From NCBI RefSeq assembly GCF_900115395.1, contig NZ_FOWE01000004.1, positions 248,001 to 312,000 on the forward strand: DNA of 64,000 nt, in the 5' to 3' direction. A program made the translations under genes and the position numbers. Below, in pieces: positions 10,668 to 21,220 of the stretch (within the stretch, counting starts at the first letter, position 1; each line of letters opens with the position of its first letter). The notes beneath the pieces were generated by a model, which was not told where the DNA came from, searched no databases, and worked only from the letters and a program-made list of their open reading frames with translations. The DNA is from Geodermatophilus obscurus (GTDB taxonomy: Bacteria; Actinomycetota; Actinomycetes; Mycobacteriales; Geodermatophilaceae).

Positions 10668-11866
10668 TGGCACGCAGCAGGACACCGGCGCACTCCGGCC
10701 TCGCCGGGGCGCTGGAACGGCACCCGGCGGTCGGCGTCGCCGGCGCCGTCGTCGGCCTGGCGGCCGCGACCACCGCCGTCGGCGTGGCCGTCGCGCGCAT
10801 CGCCACCCGGCGGGTGCGGGCCGACCGGATCAGCCCCACCGGGTCCCTGCCCGAGGGCGCCACCGACGCCGAGCTGCGCGAGGACGACCCGCTCGGCCCC
10901 GCGTCCCGCCGGGCCGACCGCACCGCGCTGGTGCAGGCCGACGACGGCGTGCTGCTCGCGGTGGAGGAGGTCGGCCCGCTCGACGCGCCGCTGACCGTCG
11001 TCTTCGTGCACGGCTACACGCTGTCGATGGCGTCGTGGACCTTCCAGCGGCGGTCGCTGGGCGCCCAGCTCGCCACCGCCAACGGGCACCGGCCGGCGGC
11101 CCGCCTCGTCTTCTACGACCAGCGCGGGCACGGCGCCTCCTCGCGGGGGCCGGCCGAGAACTCGACCATCGACCAGCTCGCCCGTGACCTCGCGGCCGTG
11201 CTCGAGGCCCGGGTGCCCACGGGGCCGGTCGTGCTGGTCGGGCACTCCATGGGCGGGATGACCGTCATGGGCCTGGCCGACGTCCACCCGGAGCTGTTCG
11301 GCACCACGGTCACCGGTGCGGCGCTGGTGGCGACGTCGAGCGGCAACCTCGCCGACCTCGACTTCGGCCTGCCCGACGTCCTCACGCGGGTCCGCGCCGC
11401 CGTGCTGCCGATCGCGGCGTTCGCCATGCGCCGCCGGCCGGCCTTCGCCGAGCGCACCCGCCGGCTGGCCGCCGACGTCGTCTCCGCCGTCACCTGGTCG
11501 CTGTCGTTCGCTTCCACCGACGTCGACCCGCGGCTGGGCCGCTACGTCGACGCGATGATCGGCGGCACCCCGGTCGACGTGATCGCGGAGTTCTACCCGG
11601 CGCTGGCCGGCCTCGACGAGACGGGGGCGCTGGCGCCGCTGCGGCAGGTGCCCACGCTGGTGCTCACCGGCGACGCGGACAAGATGATCCCGAAGGGGCA
11701 CAGCGACACGCTCGTCGAGCTGCTCGGCGGCGAGGGGCCGATGGTCGAGTACGTCGTCGTCCCCGACGCGGGGCACCTCGTGCAGATGGAGAAGCCCGAG
11801 GAGGTCACCCGCGCGCTGTCGGGCCTGGTGCGCCGCGTGACCACGCGGACCGGCGTCCGCGACTGA
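10667..11866 (+). CDS. Alpha/beta hydrolase, membrane-anchored
   Basis: A 399-residue serine hydrolase. Residues about 20-45 form a hydrophobic segment (VGVAGAVVGLAAATTAVGVAVA) that is probably an N-terminal anchor. The hydrolase core follows: HGYTLSM oxyanion region, nucleophile elbow GHSMGG near residue 190, an Asp in LTGDADKMIP and the catalytic His in DAGHLVQMEKPEEV. The substrate is unknown. It overlaps alr by one base, and this alr-hydrolase-tsaE/UDG neighbourhood is common in actinobacteria, though the reason is not known to me. Confidence 0.88.
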   Translation: MARSRTPAHSGLAGALERHPAVGVAGAVVGLAAATTAVGVAVARIATRRVRADRISPTGSLPEGATDAELREDDPLGPASRRADRTALVQADDGVLLAVEEVGPLDAPLTVVFVHGYTLSMASWTFQRRSLGAQLATANGHRPAARLVFYDQRGHGASSRGPAENSTIDQLARDLAAVLEARVPTGPVVLVGHSMGGMTVMGLADVHPELFGTTVTGAALVATSSGNLADLDFGLPDVLTRVRAAVLPIAAFAMRRRPAFAERTRRLAADVVSAVTWSLSFASTDVDPRLGRYVDAMIGGTPVDVIAEFYPALAGLDETGALAPLRQVPTLVLTGDADKMIPKGHSDTLVELLGGEGPMVEYVVVPDAGHLVQMEKPEEVTRALSGLVRRVTTRTGVRD

Positions 11867-11870
11867 CGGC

Positions 11871-12422
11871 TCAGGGCAGGCCGTCGAGGTTGCGGCCGAC
11901 CAGCTGGTCGCGGGTCCGGCGGGCGACGTCGCAACCGTCGCCCCAGGACAGCACCCACGGCGAGACCCCGCTGGCCGGCAGCACCGGCCGTGCCGGCGGC
12001 TCCAGGACGGCCGCCCGCAGGTCCTGGTCGGTGAGCTGACCCGGCCCGTCGAGCGCCACGTGCAGCACCGGCCCGACGTCGGCGGCGCGGGCCCGCTCGA
12101 GCGCCCGGCGCCCGGCCGCGGTGCGACCGCCGAAGCGGCCGACCAGGCGCTCCTCGCGCAACCGCCGGGCGAGGCGGACGACCCGGTCGTCGGCCAGCGC
12201 CCGCCACCGCACGGTCCCCACCGACCGGCGTCCCCGGCCGCCGACCGCGTCGAGGACGGCGGCCTCGACCGGGTGCCGCCGCTGGGCGTCGACCACCTGC
12301 AGCTCGCCGGGGGAGACCGCGCGGACCCGGCCGGTCACCAGCAGCGCCACCAGGGCGGTGTCGACCACCCGGGAGGGGCCTCCGGCCAGACAGGCGACGT
12401 CGTACACGTCCGGCTGCGTCAT
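11871..12422 (-). CDS. TIGR04222-type domain protein
   Basis: A 183-residue protein of unknown function. Residues 5-30 (VYDVACLAGGPSRVVDTALVALLVTGRV) match the opening of the TIGR04222 domain, which is usually found in actinobacterial membrane proteins with Gly/Cys-rich tails. Here there is no membrane segment or tail, so it is a short soluble version. The ATG at 12422 follows GGGAGGAGCC. It converges on the hydrolase gene with a gap of only four bases and is divergent from the uracil-DNA glycosylase gene. Confidence 0.68.
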   Translation of the reverse strand: MTQPDVYDVACLAGGPSRVVDTALVALLVTGRVRAVSPGELQVVDAQRRHPVEAAVLDAVGGRGRRSVGTVRWRALADDRVVRLARRLREERLVGRFGGRTAAGRRALERARAADVGPVLHVALDGPGQLTDQDLRAAVLEPPARPVLPASGVSPWVLSWGDGCDVARRTRDQLVGRNLDGLP

Positions 12423-12512
12423 CGCGGCTCCTCCCGGCACGGGGTCCCGGGTCGACGGTGACAGCCCACCCGCGTGGGCGGAACCCCCCGGGCCACGGGC
12501 GGGCACCCGACA

Positions 12513-12518
12513 TAGGGT
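12513..12518 (+). promoter_or_regulatory. Probable -10 box for UDG gene
   Basis: TAGGGT ends 6 bases before the GTG start at 12525, leaving no room for a ribosome site; a leaderless mRNA is likely. Confidence 0.45.
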
Positions 12519-12524
12519 CGGGAC

Positions 12525-13151
12525 GTGGCCCCTCGTCCGCCCCGGTTCGACGCCGCCGCCGACGAGGTCGCCCGCACCGCCGCCGCGGCGCAGGACTGGG
12601 CGGCGCTGGCCGCGGCCGCCACTCCCTGCGTCGCCTGCCCCGAGCTGGCCGCGACCCGGCAGCACGTCGTCGTCGGCGACCCGCCGGCGCGCGGCCGGGC
12701 GCGGTTCGCGCTGATCGGCGAGGCGCCGGGCGCGAACGAGGACGACACCGGCCGGCCGTTCGTCGGGAAGTCGGGGCAGCTGCTCGACCAGCTGCTGCGG
12801 GAGGCCGGGCTGGACCGGGCCGAGGCCGCCGTCCTCAACATCGTCAAGTGCCGCCCGCCGGGCAACCGCACGCCGAGGACGCCGGAGGTCGCACGCTGCA
12901 GCGGCTGGCTGCGCCGCCAGCTGGAGCTGCTCGACCCGCCGGTCGTCGTGGCGCTGGGGCTGTCGTCGGCGACGTGGTTCCTGGGTCCCAGGACCGTGCT
13001 CGCCGAGGCGCGCGGCCGCCCGCACGACGTCGGCGGCCGTGCCGTCTGGGCCACCTACCACCCGTCGGCGGCCATCCGGTTCGGCCCGGCGGGGGCGCCG
13101 CGGGCCGGCCTGCTCGCCGACCTGACCTCCGTCGCGGCGAGCCTGCGGTGA
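12525..13151 (+). CDS. Uracil-DNA glycosylase, iron-sulfur family 4-like
   Basis: Removes uracil from DNA to start base-excision repair. The 208-residue protein has the family motif GEAPGANEDDTGRPFVGKSG near residue 65. Cluster cysteines fit a 4Fe-4S UDG: CVAC near residue 36, VKCRPPGNR near 107 and ARCSGW near 124. The C-terminal TYHPSAAIR supplies the uracil-contacting His. It heads a coupled unit with tsaE, the two overlapping by GTGA. Confidence 0.92.
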   Translation: MAPRPPRFDAAADEVARTAAAAQDWAALAAAATPCVACPELAATRQHVVVGDPPARGRARFALIGEAPGANEDDTGRPFVGKSGQLLDQLLREAGLDRAEAAVLNIVKCRPPGNRTPRTPEVARCSGWLRRQLELLDPPVVVALGLSSATWFLGPRTVLAEARGRPHDVGGRAVWATYHPSAAIRFGPAGAPRAGLLADLTSVAASLR

Positions 13152-13594
13152 GGCGCGAGCACGTCCTGCCCACGGTCGAGGACACCCGGGCGCTCGGCGC
13201 CGCGCTGGCCGCCGTCGTCCGGCCCGGGGACCTGCTGGTGCTCACCGGACCGCTGGGCGCCGGCAAGACCGCGCTCACCCAGGGCCTGGGTGCCGCGCTC
13301 GGCGTGACCGAGCCGGTCACCTCGCCCACCTTCGTCATCGCCCGCGTGCACCGCGGCGGGCGGCTGCCGCTGGTGCACGTCGACGCCTACCGCCTCGGCG
13401 GGGTCGCCGACGTCGACGACCTCGACCTCGACGCCTCGACCGCGGAGTCGGTCACCGTCGTCGAGTGGGGTGCCGGGCTGGTCGAGCAGCTCGCCGACGA
13501 GCACCTGGAGGTGCGGCTGGACCGCAGCGACGACGACGTCCGCACCGCCGTCCTCGTCCCGGGAGGCCCGGGCTGGGAGGCCCGGCTGAGCTGA
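13148..13594 (+). CDS. tsaE: tRNA t6A37 biosynthesis ATPase TsaE
   Basis: The ATPase of the TsaBDE complex that makes N6-threonylcarbamoyladenosine in tRNAs. The 148-residue protein has Walker A GPLGAGKTALTQGLG near residue 36, the SPTFVIARVH switch and the HVDAYRLG motif near residue 80. The GTG at 13148 overlaps the UDG stop. The partners tsaB and tsaD lie 1.1-2.2 kb downstream, interrupted by two GNAT genes. It abuts the next gene, which is on the opposite strand. Confidence 0.96.
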   Translation: MRREHVLPTVEDTRALGAALAAVVRPGDLLVLTGPLGAGKTALTQGLGAALGVTEPVTSPTFVIARVHRGGRLPLVHVDAYRLGGVADVDDLDLDASTAESVTVVEWGAGLVEQLADEHLEVRLDRSDDDVRTAVLVPGGPGWEARLS

Positions 13595-14104
13595 TCAGCC
13601 GGTCCAGCGCACCTCGCCGTCGCGCACCTCGCCGGTGGGGGTGAGCCCGCACCGGCGGGCCACCGCGCCCGACGCCGCGTGTCCCGGGTGCACCCACGCG
13701 CCGAACCGCCCGACGCCGTGCCCGCGCAGCTCCGCGACGACCGCGCGGGCCGCCTCCGACGCGAGCCCGCGCCCGTGGGACGCCGTGCCGACCAGCCAGG
13801 CGAGGTCGGCCACGAGGACGTCGCCGTCGCGGCTGACGGTGGCCTGCACGAAGCCGGCGACCGCGCCGGTGTCCCGCAGCCGCAGCACCCAGTTCAGCCA
13901 GCCCTCCGCGCCGTCGGGGGAGATCCCGGCGGCCTGCCGCTCGTGCCGGGCGCGCAGCTCGCCGCGCGTGGGCGGCGCCCCGCCGGTGAACGCGTACAGG
14001 GCCGGGTCGGCGAGCACGGGGTGCAGCTCTACGGTGTGCGCCGTGGTCAGCGGCTCGAGACGCAGCCGCGGCGTCACGACGACGTCCGCGACCGGCCAGC
14101 CCAC
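13595..14104 (-). CDS. GNAT acetyltransferase (RimJ/RimL type)
   Basis: A 169-residue acetyltransferase opening with TPRLRLEPLTTAH and having the acetyl-CoA loop VGTASHGRGLASEAARAVVAEL near residue 105. These are features of the RimJ/RimL-like group that often acts on N-termini or small amines. The substrate is unknown. The GTG at 14104 is the best start; GTG 14077 is an alternative. It ends exactly where tsaE ends and starts 55 bases from the divergent GNAT gene. Confidence 0.82.
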   Translation of the reverse strand: MGWPVADVVVTPRLRLEPLTTAHTVELHPVLADPALYAFTGGAPPTRGELRARHERQAAGISPDGAEGWLNWVLRLRDTGAVAGFVQATVSRDGDVLVADLAWLVGTASHGRGLASEAARAVVAELRGHGVGRFGAWVHPGHAASGAVARRCGLTPTGEVRDGEVRWTG

Positions 14105-14159
14105 GCGGTCAGCCTCGCACCGCACGGCCACGGGGGTCCCGGCACCGCCGCGGGTCGAG

Positions 14160-14639
14160 GTGGTGGCCCTCGGCGGCCCGGTGTTCACCGCGCTGGCCGA
14201 CGGGGACGTCAGCACCGCGCCGGTGCCGCTGCCGGCGGCCCTCGCCGACCCCGCGGAGGCGCCGCTGTGGCGGATGCGGGCGCGGCAGGTGGCCGCCGAC
14301 CCGTCGGTGGCGGCCTGGGTGACCGGCGTCGTCCGGGACCTCGACCGCGGGGTGGTGGTCGGCCGCGCCGGCTTCCACGGCCCGCCCGACGCCCGCGGGA
14401 TGGTGGAGATCGGCTACGCAGTGCTGCCGGAGCACCGGCGTCGCGGGTACGCGCGGGCCGCCCTGGCCGTGCTGCTCGACCGCGCCCGCCGGGAGCCGGA
14501 CGTGCGGGTGGTCCGGCTGGCGATCGCGCCCGGCAACGCGGCGTCCCTGGCGGTGGCGCGCCCGTTCGGCTTCCGCGTGGTGGGGGAGCAGGTGGACGAG
14601 GTCGACGGCCCCGAGGTGCTGTACGAGCTCGACCTGTGA
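14160..14639 (+). CDS. GNAT acetyltransferase
   Basis: A 159-residue GNAT protein. The acetyl-CoA binding stretch VLPEHRRRGYARAALAVLLDRA is near residues 87-108, followed by LAIAPGNAASLAVARPFGF, a typical motif B. There is no plausible start upstream of the tandem GTGGTG at 14160-14165. It is divergent from another GNAT gene and sits between tsaE and tsaB. Whether it belongs functionally with the t6A genes is unknown. Confidence 0.82.
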   Translation: MVALGGPVFTALADGDVSTAPVPLPAALADPAEAPLWRMRARQVAADPSVAAWVTGVVRDLDRGVVVGRAGFHGPPDARGMVEIGYAVLPEHRRRGYARAALAVLLDRARREPDVRVVRLAIAPGNAASLAVARPFGFRVVGEQVDEVDGPEVLYELDL

Positions 14640-14709
14640 CCGCGCAGCCTCCCCCGCATGCTCCGAGGTGGTCCGCGGGATCGTGAGCAGGGGCGACCGG
14701 GCGGGCGAC

Positions 14710-14715
14710 TAGCCT
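14710..14715 (+). promoter_or_regulatory. Probable -10 box for tsaB-rimI-tsaD
   Basis: TAGCCT ends 8 bases before the GTG of tsaB; there is no ribosome site, so a leaderless mRNA is likely. Confidence 0.45.
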
Positions 14716-14723
14716 CGACGGTC

Positions 14724-15359
14724 GTGCTCGTCCTCGCCCTCGACACCGCGACCCCCACGCTGGTCGCCGGGGTCGCCCGCCGGACCGGCGGCGACGCCGA
14801 GGTGCTCGCCGAGCGGGCGGTGCCCTCGGGCAACCGGCACGCCGAGCTGCTGGTCCCCGCCGTGCGCGAGGCGCTGGCCGCCGCGGGCGTGGCCCTCGCC
14901 GACGTCGGCGCCGTCGTCGCCGGGCTGGGGCCCGGGCCGTTCACCGGGCTGCGGGTCGGCGTGGTCACCGCCGCGGCGCTGGCCGACGCCCGCGGCATCC
15001 CCGCGGTCGGCGTCTGCTCGCTCGACGCGGTCGGGTCCGGTGCCCGCACGGTGGTCACCGACGCGCGGCGCCGGGAGGTCTACTGGGCCGCCTACGACGC
15101 CACCGGCGCGCGGGTCGAGGGGCCCGGCGTCGTCCGCCCCGAGGAGGCGCGCCTCACCGGCCCGCTGGTCGGCGACCCGCGGTTCGCCGACCGCCTCGGT
15201 GCGCCCGTCGAGCCCGCCGGGGTGACGACGGCCGGGCTGCTGCGCGCCGCGGCGGCCCTGCTCGACGACCCGTCGGCCGCCGGCCCGCTCGTCCCGCTGT
15301 ACCTGCGCCGCCCCGACGCGGTCCCGCCGACGTCGTTCAAGCCGGTGACCACGTCATGA
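14724..15359 (+). CDS. tsaB: tRNA t6A37 biosynthesis protein TsaB
   Basis: The non-catalytic partner of TsaD in the threonylcarbamoyl-transfer complex. The 211-residue ASKHA-fold protein opens [18 protein letters not shown] and has the conserved [21 protein letters not shown] near residue 70. GTG 14724 is chosen because the family begins at this strand; a longer frame from 14658 would add unrelated sequence across the -10 box. ATGA overlap with rimI. Confidence 0.95.
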   Translation: MLVLALDTATPTLVAGVARRTGGDAEVLAERAVPSGNRHAELLVPAVREALAAAGVALADVGAVVAGLGPGPFTGLRVGVVTAAALADARGIPAVGVCSLDAVGSGARTVVTDARRREVYWAAYDATGARVEGPGVVRPEEARLTGPLVGDPRFADRLGAPVEPAGVTTAGLLRAAAALLDDPSAAGPLVPLYLRRPDAVPPTSFKPVTTS

Positions 15360-15802
15360 CGGTTCGCCTGCGGCCCATGCGGCTGGCCGACCTCGACGCC
15401 GTCCTCGCGCTGGAGGAGGAGCTCTTCGCGCCCGACACCTGGACCCGCGCCATGTACCGCGACGAGTTGGCGCGCACCGACACCCGGCACTACCTGGTCG
15501 CCGAGGACGGGGACACCGTGGTCGGGTACGCCGGGCTCATCGCCTACGACGACGAGGCGCACGTGGCGACGATCGGCGTGGCCCGGGACCGGCAGGGCGA
15601 GGGCACCGGCGCGCTGCTGCTCGACGCGCTGCTCACCGAGGCCGACCGCCGCAGCCCCGTCGTGCTGCTCGAGGTGCGCGCCGACAACGAGGTGGCGCAG
15701 GGCCTCTACCGACGGCGGGGGTTCACCGAGATCGGCCGGCGCCGCGGCTACTACCAGCCGAGCAACACCGACGCGGTCGTGATGAAGAGGGAGAAGCGGT
15801 GA
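15356..15802 (+). CDS. rimI: Ribosomal protein S18-alanine N-acetyltransferase
   Basis: A 148-residue GNAT protein with [22 protein letters not shown] at the start, the acetyl-CoA loop [19 protein letters not shown] near residue 80 and the RimI hallmark [29 protein letters not shown] near residue 105. It overlaps tsaB and tsaD by four bases each, the standard tsaB-rimI-tsaD order in many bacteria. In actinobacteria the true acetylation target may be broader than S18. Confidence 0.95.
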   Translation: MTVRLRPMRLADLDAVLALEEELFAPDTWTRAMYRDELARTDTRHYLVAEDGDTVVGYAGLIAYDDEAHVATIGVARDRQGEGTGALLLDALLTEADRRSPVVLLEVRADNEVAQGLYRRRGFTEIGRRRGYYQPSNTDAVVMKREKR

Positions 15803-16833
15803 GCGAGCCGCTGGTCATCGGGTTCGAGACCTCGTGCGACGAGACCGGCGTGGGGGTCGTCCGCGGGCACACGCTGCTCGCCGACGCGCTGGCCACGTCG
15901 GTGGGGGAGCACGAGCGCTTCGGCGGCGTCGTCCCGGAGATCGCCTCCCGGGCGCACCTGGAGGCGATGGTCCCCACCGTCCACCGCGCGCTGGCCGACG
16001 CCGGCGTGTCCGCCACCGACGTCGACGCGGTCGCCGTCACCGCCGGCCCGGGCCTGACCGGGGCGCTGCTGGTCGGGCTCGCCGCCGCGAAGGCCTACGC
16101 GCTCGCGCTGGACGTGCCGCTGTACGGGGTCAACCACCTCGCCGCCCACGTCGCCGTCGACGAGCTGCAGCACGGGCCGCTGGCCGAGCCGTCGCTGGCG
16201 CTGCTGGTCTCCGGCGGGCACAGTTCGCTGCTGCTGGTGCCCGACCTCGCCCGGGAGGTCACCTCGCTGGGCCGCACGATCGACGACGCCGCCGGCGAGG
16301 CCTTCGACAAGGTCGCCCGGGTGCTGGGCATGCCCTTCCCCGGCGGCCCGCCCATCGACCGCGCCGCCCGAGACGGCGACGCCTCGGCCATCGACTTCCC
16401 GCGCGGGCTCACCGGCCCCCGCGACGCCGCCTACGACTTCAGCTTCTCCGGCCTGAAGACCGCCGTCGCCCGCTGGGTCGAGGCGCGGCAGCGGGCGGGG
16501 GAGCCGGTGCCGGTGGCCGACGTCGCGGCCTCGTTCCAGGAGGCGGTGGCCGACGTGCTCACCGCCAAGGCCGTGCGCGCCTGCCGCGACCACGGCGTCG
16601 ACCACCTGGTGCTCGGCGGGGGAGTGGCGGCCAACTCGCGGCTGCGGGCGCTGGCGGAGGAGCGCTGTGCCGCGGCCGGGATCGTGCTGCGCGTGCCCAG
16701 CCCGCGGCTGTGCACCGACAACGGGGCGATGGTCGCCGCGCTCGGCTCGCGGCTGGTCGCGGCCGGCGTCGCCCCGTCGGCGCCCGACCTCGGCGCCGAC
16801 AGCTCGCTGCCCATCGACGTGGTCACCCGCTGA
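15799..16833 (+). CDS. tsaD: tRNA N6-adenosine threonylcarbamoyltransferase TsaD
   Basis: Transfers the threonylcarbamoyl group to A37 of ANN-decoding tRNAs. The 344-residue protein opens [16 protein letters not shown]. The metal-binding histidines are in [11 protein letters not shown] near residue 112, and [13 protein letters not shown] and the [12 protein letters not shown] phosphate loop follow. All expected motifs are present. The stop lies inside the end of the opposite-strand Clp-N gene (11-base overlap). Confidence 0.97.
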   Translation: MSEPLVIGFETSCDETGVGVVRGHTLLADALATSVGEHERFGGVVPEIASRAHLEAMVPTVHRALADAGVSATDVDAVAVTAGPGLTGALLVGLAAAKAYALALDVPLYGVNHLAAHVAVDELQHGPLAEPSLALLVSGGHSSLLLVPDLAREVTSLGRTIDDAAGEAFDKVARVLGMPFPGGPPIDRAARDGDASAIDFPRGLTGPRDAAYDFSFSGLKTAVARWVEARQRAGEPVPVADVAASFQEAVADVLTAKAVRACRDHGVDHLVLGGGVAANSRLRALAEERCAAAGIVLRVPSPRLCTDNGAMVAALGSRLVAAGVAPSAPDLGADSSLPIDVVTR

Positions 16834-17305
16834 GCGCAGCGGCGTCACGGAGCCGGGCGCGGTCGACGCCGAGGGCGGCGAGCGCGCGGGCGGCGGTGCC
16901 GCGCTCGAGGTCGCAGACGGCCGCGACGACGTGCGCGCCGTGCAGCGGCGAGCGCGCCGCCTTCGCCGCCGCGACCGCCGCGCGGAAGACCTGCTGGGCC
17001 TGCGGCGTCGACCGCATCGGGCCGGTGACCGGTCCGCGCAGCGCCCCCTCGGCGGGGCCGGCGACGACCCCCACCGACGCCAGCGCCTCGGCGTGCGCGG
17101 CCTCGACGGCGCCCCGCAGCCGGCCGGCGTCGACGCCGGCCCGCGCCAGGGCGGCGGCCGCCGTGCCGTCCGGCAGCGCCGCGGCGGCCAGCAGCAGGTG
17201 CTCGGGCCCCGGCGCCGGCTCCCCGCTCCGGCGCGCCTCGGCCTCGGCGCCGGTGAGCAGCGCCCGCACCGTCCGCAGGTCCCGTACCGCAGTGACGATC
17301 CCCAT
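16823..17305 (-). CDS. Clp N-terminal (repeat) domain protein
   Basis: A 160-residue protein made of two Clp-R repeats and nothing else. Repeat 1 (about residues 10-75) includes [28 protein letters not shown]; repeat 2 (about 85-155) includes [29 protein letters not shown]. Such domains dock substrates or adaptors on ClpC/ClpB; here there is no AAA+ module. It starts at ATG 17305, 16 bases after a small HTH gene, so the two form an operon. A role as adaptor or inhibitor of Clp is inference. Confidence 0.82.
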   Translation of the reverse strand: MGIVTAVRDLRTVRALLTGAEAEARRSGEPAPGPEHLLLAAAALPDGTAAAALARAGVDAGRLRGAVEAAHAEALASVGVVAGPAEGALRGPVTGPMRSTPQAQQVFRAAVAAAKAARSPLHGAHVVAAVCDLERGTAARALAALGVDRARLRDAAALSG

Positions 17306-17321
17306 GTGACGACTCCTCGGG

Positions 17322-17537
17322 TCAGTGGCCGCGCCGCGCGCGGACCTCGGTGGCGAACCTCTTGTGGGCGGCCTGCGCGCTGATGCCGAGCGCCTCGCCG
17401 ACCTGGGCCCACGTCCAGCCCCGGCCGACCGCCTCGACCACCGCCTCGACCTCCAGCCGGCTCGCGAGCCGGCGCAGGGCGACGACGGCGGCCAGCGCCT
17501 GCTCCGGGTCATCGGGACCCGGGATCTCGACCGCCAC
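17322..17537 (-). CDS. Small helix-turn-helix DNA-binding protein
   Basis: A 71-residue protein whose C-terminal half, WTWAQVGEALGISAQAAHKRF, is a clear HTH with a recognition helix. The N-terminal half (EQALAAVVALRRLASRLEVEAVVEAV) is likely a dimerising helix. The GTG start at 17537 has a perfect 20-bp palindrome beginning two bases upstream, so autoregulation is likely. It is the first gene of a two-gene unit with the Clp-N-domain protein. Confidence 0.85.
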   Translation of the reverse strand: MAVEIPGPDDPEQALAAVVALRRLASRLEVEAVVEAVGRGWTWAQVGEALGISAQAAHKRFATEVRARRGH

Positions 17538-17538
17538 G

Positions 17539-17583
17539 CCATCAACCTAGGTTGATGGCCGCGTGTCCGTCAACCCGGGTTGA
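17539..17583. promoter_or_regulatory. Double palindromic operator upstream of HTH/Clp-N pair
   Basis: CCATCAACCTAGGTTGATGG (17539-17558) is a perfect 20-bp palindrome. A second, TCAACCCGGGTTGA (17570-17583), shares the TCAACC/GGTTGA half-sites, with 28 bp centre to centre. The second lies in the last codons of the methyltransferase gene. The likely ligand is the HTH protein encoded immediately downstream. Confidence 0.8.
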
Positions 17584-18781
17584 TGGCACAGACGAGCGCC
17601 GTGGGGGCGCCGGCCACCCGGGTGACCACGACGGTCGCCGTCCCCGTGCCCGCCCCGCGCAGCTGCCGGGCGAGGGTCTCGGGCTCGATCGCCGACCCGC
17701 GCTTCTTCACCACCACCCGGCCGACGCCGCGGGTCCGCAGCAGCGCGCGCAGCCGCTTGAGGTTGAACGGCAGCACCTCGTCGACCCGGTACGAGGTGAC
17801 CCAGGGGGTCGCGGCGCGGTCGCCGGAGGTCAGGTAGGCGATGGTCGGGTCGACCAGGGTGGCGCCCAGCCCGGCCGCGACCGGGGACACCAGCCCCGAC
17901 CGGATGACGGCCGGGTCGGGCTCGTGCAGCCAGCCGCGCACGGGGCCGGTGTCGGCGGGTCCGGGGTCGGCCTCCGCGGTGAGCTCGTGCACGACGCCGT
18001 CGCGGACGACGGTCGCCCGGCGCCACGTCTCCGCCACCCCGCGGCCCCACAGCAGCGCCTCGACGATCGACCCGCGCACCGACACCCACTCCGCCTCGAC
18101 GCCCTCCGGCACCCGCTCGTGGTCCAGTCCCGGCGCCACCTTGACCACCGCGCGCGGCACCCGGTCGAGCAGCGTGGTCACCGTCGACCAGGGCGGCGAC
18201 CAGCGGTCGGGGTCGAGCAGGCGGCGCCCGCCGGCCCGCCGGGCGGGGTCGAGGACGGCGGCGCGGCAGCCGGCCACCTCCCCGCCGCGGGCGGCAGCGA
18301 CCAGCTCGACGACGTCGCCGGCGACGACCCACACGTCGTCGTGCACGCCGAGGGCCGCGGCGTTGGCGGCGGTCAGCTCCCGGGCGAGCGGGTCGCGGTC
18401 GACGGCGAGCACCCGCGCCCCGGCCCGGGCCAGCGCCACGGTGTCGGTGCCCGCCGCGCAGCCGAGGTCGGCCGCGGAGTCGGTGCCGTCGGCGAGCAGC
18501 CGGGCGGCGCGGCGGGTGGCGAGCTCCGGGCGGCCGGCCTGCTCGAGGGTGTCGGCGGTGAGGAACAGCCGGTCGGCGTCGGCGCCGAACACCGGCCGGG
18601 CACGCGCCCGCAGCCGGGCCAGCTCCCACGCCGGGCCGGCCAGCTCCGGGCCGACCTCACCGCGCAGCCGGGCCACCCCGGCGAGCACGTCGGCGCCGCC
18701 GTCGAGCAGGGCCGCCGCGCGGGCCGTGGCCGCCGCCCCCTCCGGAGTGCGCAGCAGGGCGAGCGCGGCGGTGTCGGGCAC
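17570..18781 (-). CDS. Class I SAM methyltransferase, THUMP-like domain
   Basis: A 403-residue protein. The SAM-binding motif [27 protein letters not shown] is near residues 120-147 and a catalytic-type [17 protein letters not shown] follows near 190. The C-terminal part ends with a THUMP-like [21 protein letters not shown] region. RNA is the probable substrate but the target is unknown. GTG 18781 (after GGAGG) is preferred; the frame runs on to 18868 but that would cross the CIRCE promoter of groES. It is divergent from groES. Confidence 0.85.
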   Translation of the reverse strand: MPDTAALALLRTPEGAAATARAAALLDGGADVLAGVARLRGEVGPELAGPAWELARLRARARPVFGADADRLFLTADTLEQAGRPELATRRAARLLADGTDSAADLGCAAGTDTVALARAGARVLAVDRDPLARELTAANAAALGVHDDVWVVAGDVVELVAAARGGEVAGCRAAVLDPARRAGGRRLLDPDRWSPPWSTVTTLLDRVPRAVVKVAPGLDHERVPEGVEAEWVSVRGSIVEALLWGRGVAETWRRATVVRDGVVHELTAEADPGPADTGPVRGWLHEPDPAVIRSGLVSPVAAGLGATLVDPTIAYLTSGDRAATPWVTSYRVDEVLPFNLKRLRALLRTRGVGRVVVKKRGSAIEPETLARQLRGAGTGTATVVVTRVAGAPTALVCAINPG

Positions 18782-18826
18782 GGGAGGAGCCTCCCCCAGA
18801 CCTGCCCGTCCGGCCGGGGGGCCCTG

Positions 18827-18860
18827 TTGAGTGGCTGGCACTCTCATGGGTAGAGTGCCA
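18827..18860 (+). promoter_or_regulatory. groES promoter with CIRCE (HrcA) operator
   Basis: TGGCACTC (18836-18843), nine bases, then GAGTGCCA (18853-18860) form the CIRCE element (GCACTC-N9-GAGTGC) bound by the heat-shock repressor HrcA. It overlaps a candidate promoter, TTGAGT (18827-18832) and TAGAGT (18851-18856) with an 18-bp spacer. The leader to groES is about 100 bases. Confidence 0.9.
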
Positions 18861-18962
18861 ATCGACACGGGCAGGAGCCTGACCCCCGCGACGGCAGGCC
18901 CGGCCCCCGTGCCACAGCATGCAAGACCACCAGCCGTCCGATCCCGAAGGGGGCGTCACCCC

Positions 18963-19271
18963 GTGACGACCGCTACCAAGGTCACCATCAAGCCGCTCGA
19001 GGACCGCGTCGTCGTCCAGGCCAACGAGGCCGAGACCACCACCGCCTCCGGCCTGGTCATCCCGGACACCGCCAAGGAGAAGCCGCAGGAGGGCACGGTC
19101 GTCGCCGTGGGCCCCGGCCGCGTCGACGACAACGGCAACCGCGTCCCGCTCGACGTCAACGTCGGCGACGTCGTCATCTACTCGAAGTACGGCGGCACCG
19201 AGGTCAAGTACGCCGGCGAGGAGTACCTCGTGCTCTCCGCCCGCGACCTGCTCGCCGTCGTCGAGAAGTAG
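18963..19271 (+). CDS. groES: Co-chaperonin GroES
   Basis: The 10-kDa lid of the GroEL chaperonin. The 102-residue protein has [16 protein letters not shown], the mobile loop [21 protein letters not shown] (residues about 22-42) and the roof and C-terminal [17 protein letters not shown]. The GTG start follows the GAAGGGG site. CIRCE lies about 100 bases upstream. groEL begins 157 bases downstream across a terminator-like repeat. Confidence 0.97.
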   Translation: MTTATKVTIKPLEDRVVVQANEAETTTASGLVIPDTAKEKPQEGTVVAVGPGRVDDNGNRVPLDVNVGDVVIYSKYGGTEVKYAGEEYLVLSARDLLAVVEK

Positions 19272-19276
19272 TCGAA

Positions 19277-19347
19277 GGACCCCGTCGCCCCCCACCGCTC
19301 GCGAGCTCGCGGCGGGGCCTTGCGACGGGGCCGTTCCAGCACCTCGC
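19277..19347 (+). repeat. Intergenic repeat family A, copy 2 (between groES and groEL)
   Basis: CCCCGTCGC (19280-19288) pairs with GCGACGGGG (19322-19330); the loop has CGCTCGCGAGCTCGCGG, itself self-complementary, and the tail CCGTTCCAGCACCTCGC spans 19331-19347. Its position inside the groES-groEL transcript suggests partial termination or RNA processing. Confidence 0.75.
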
Positions 19348-19371
19348 GTCCGCCCCGGCGACCCGAACTGA

Positions 19372-21072
<1,701 letters not shown>

Positions 21073-21091
21073 CCGCGCATGATCAGGTGAG

Positions 21092-21163
21092 CTGATCGTG
21101 CTGCGTCCTGGCTCACCGTCCATGGTGAGCCAGGACGCGCGGCGGTGAGCCAGGACGCGCGGC
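21092..21163. repeat. Intergenic repeat family B, copy 2
   Basis: The 26-base block 21092-21117 equals 7593-7618. CGTCCTGGCTCACC (21104-21117) pairs perfectly with GGTGAGCCAGGACG (21124-21137) over a 6-base loop. The unit GGTGAGCCAGGACGCGCGGC is then exactly repeated (21124-21143 and 21144-21163), giving two equal partners for one left arm. Confidence 0.8.
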
Positions 21164-21220
21164 AGACACGCGACCCGGGGCGCCGGCGGACACGCGAACC
21201 GGGACGCCGGCCGAAACACC

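Noticed and set aside
21124-21163. Two-unit 20-bp tandem repeat as a CRISPR remnant
   Set aside because: The units are directly adjacent without spacers, and one half pairs with the flanking block; there are no cas genes in the window.
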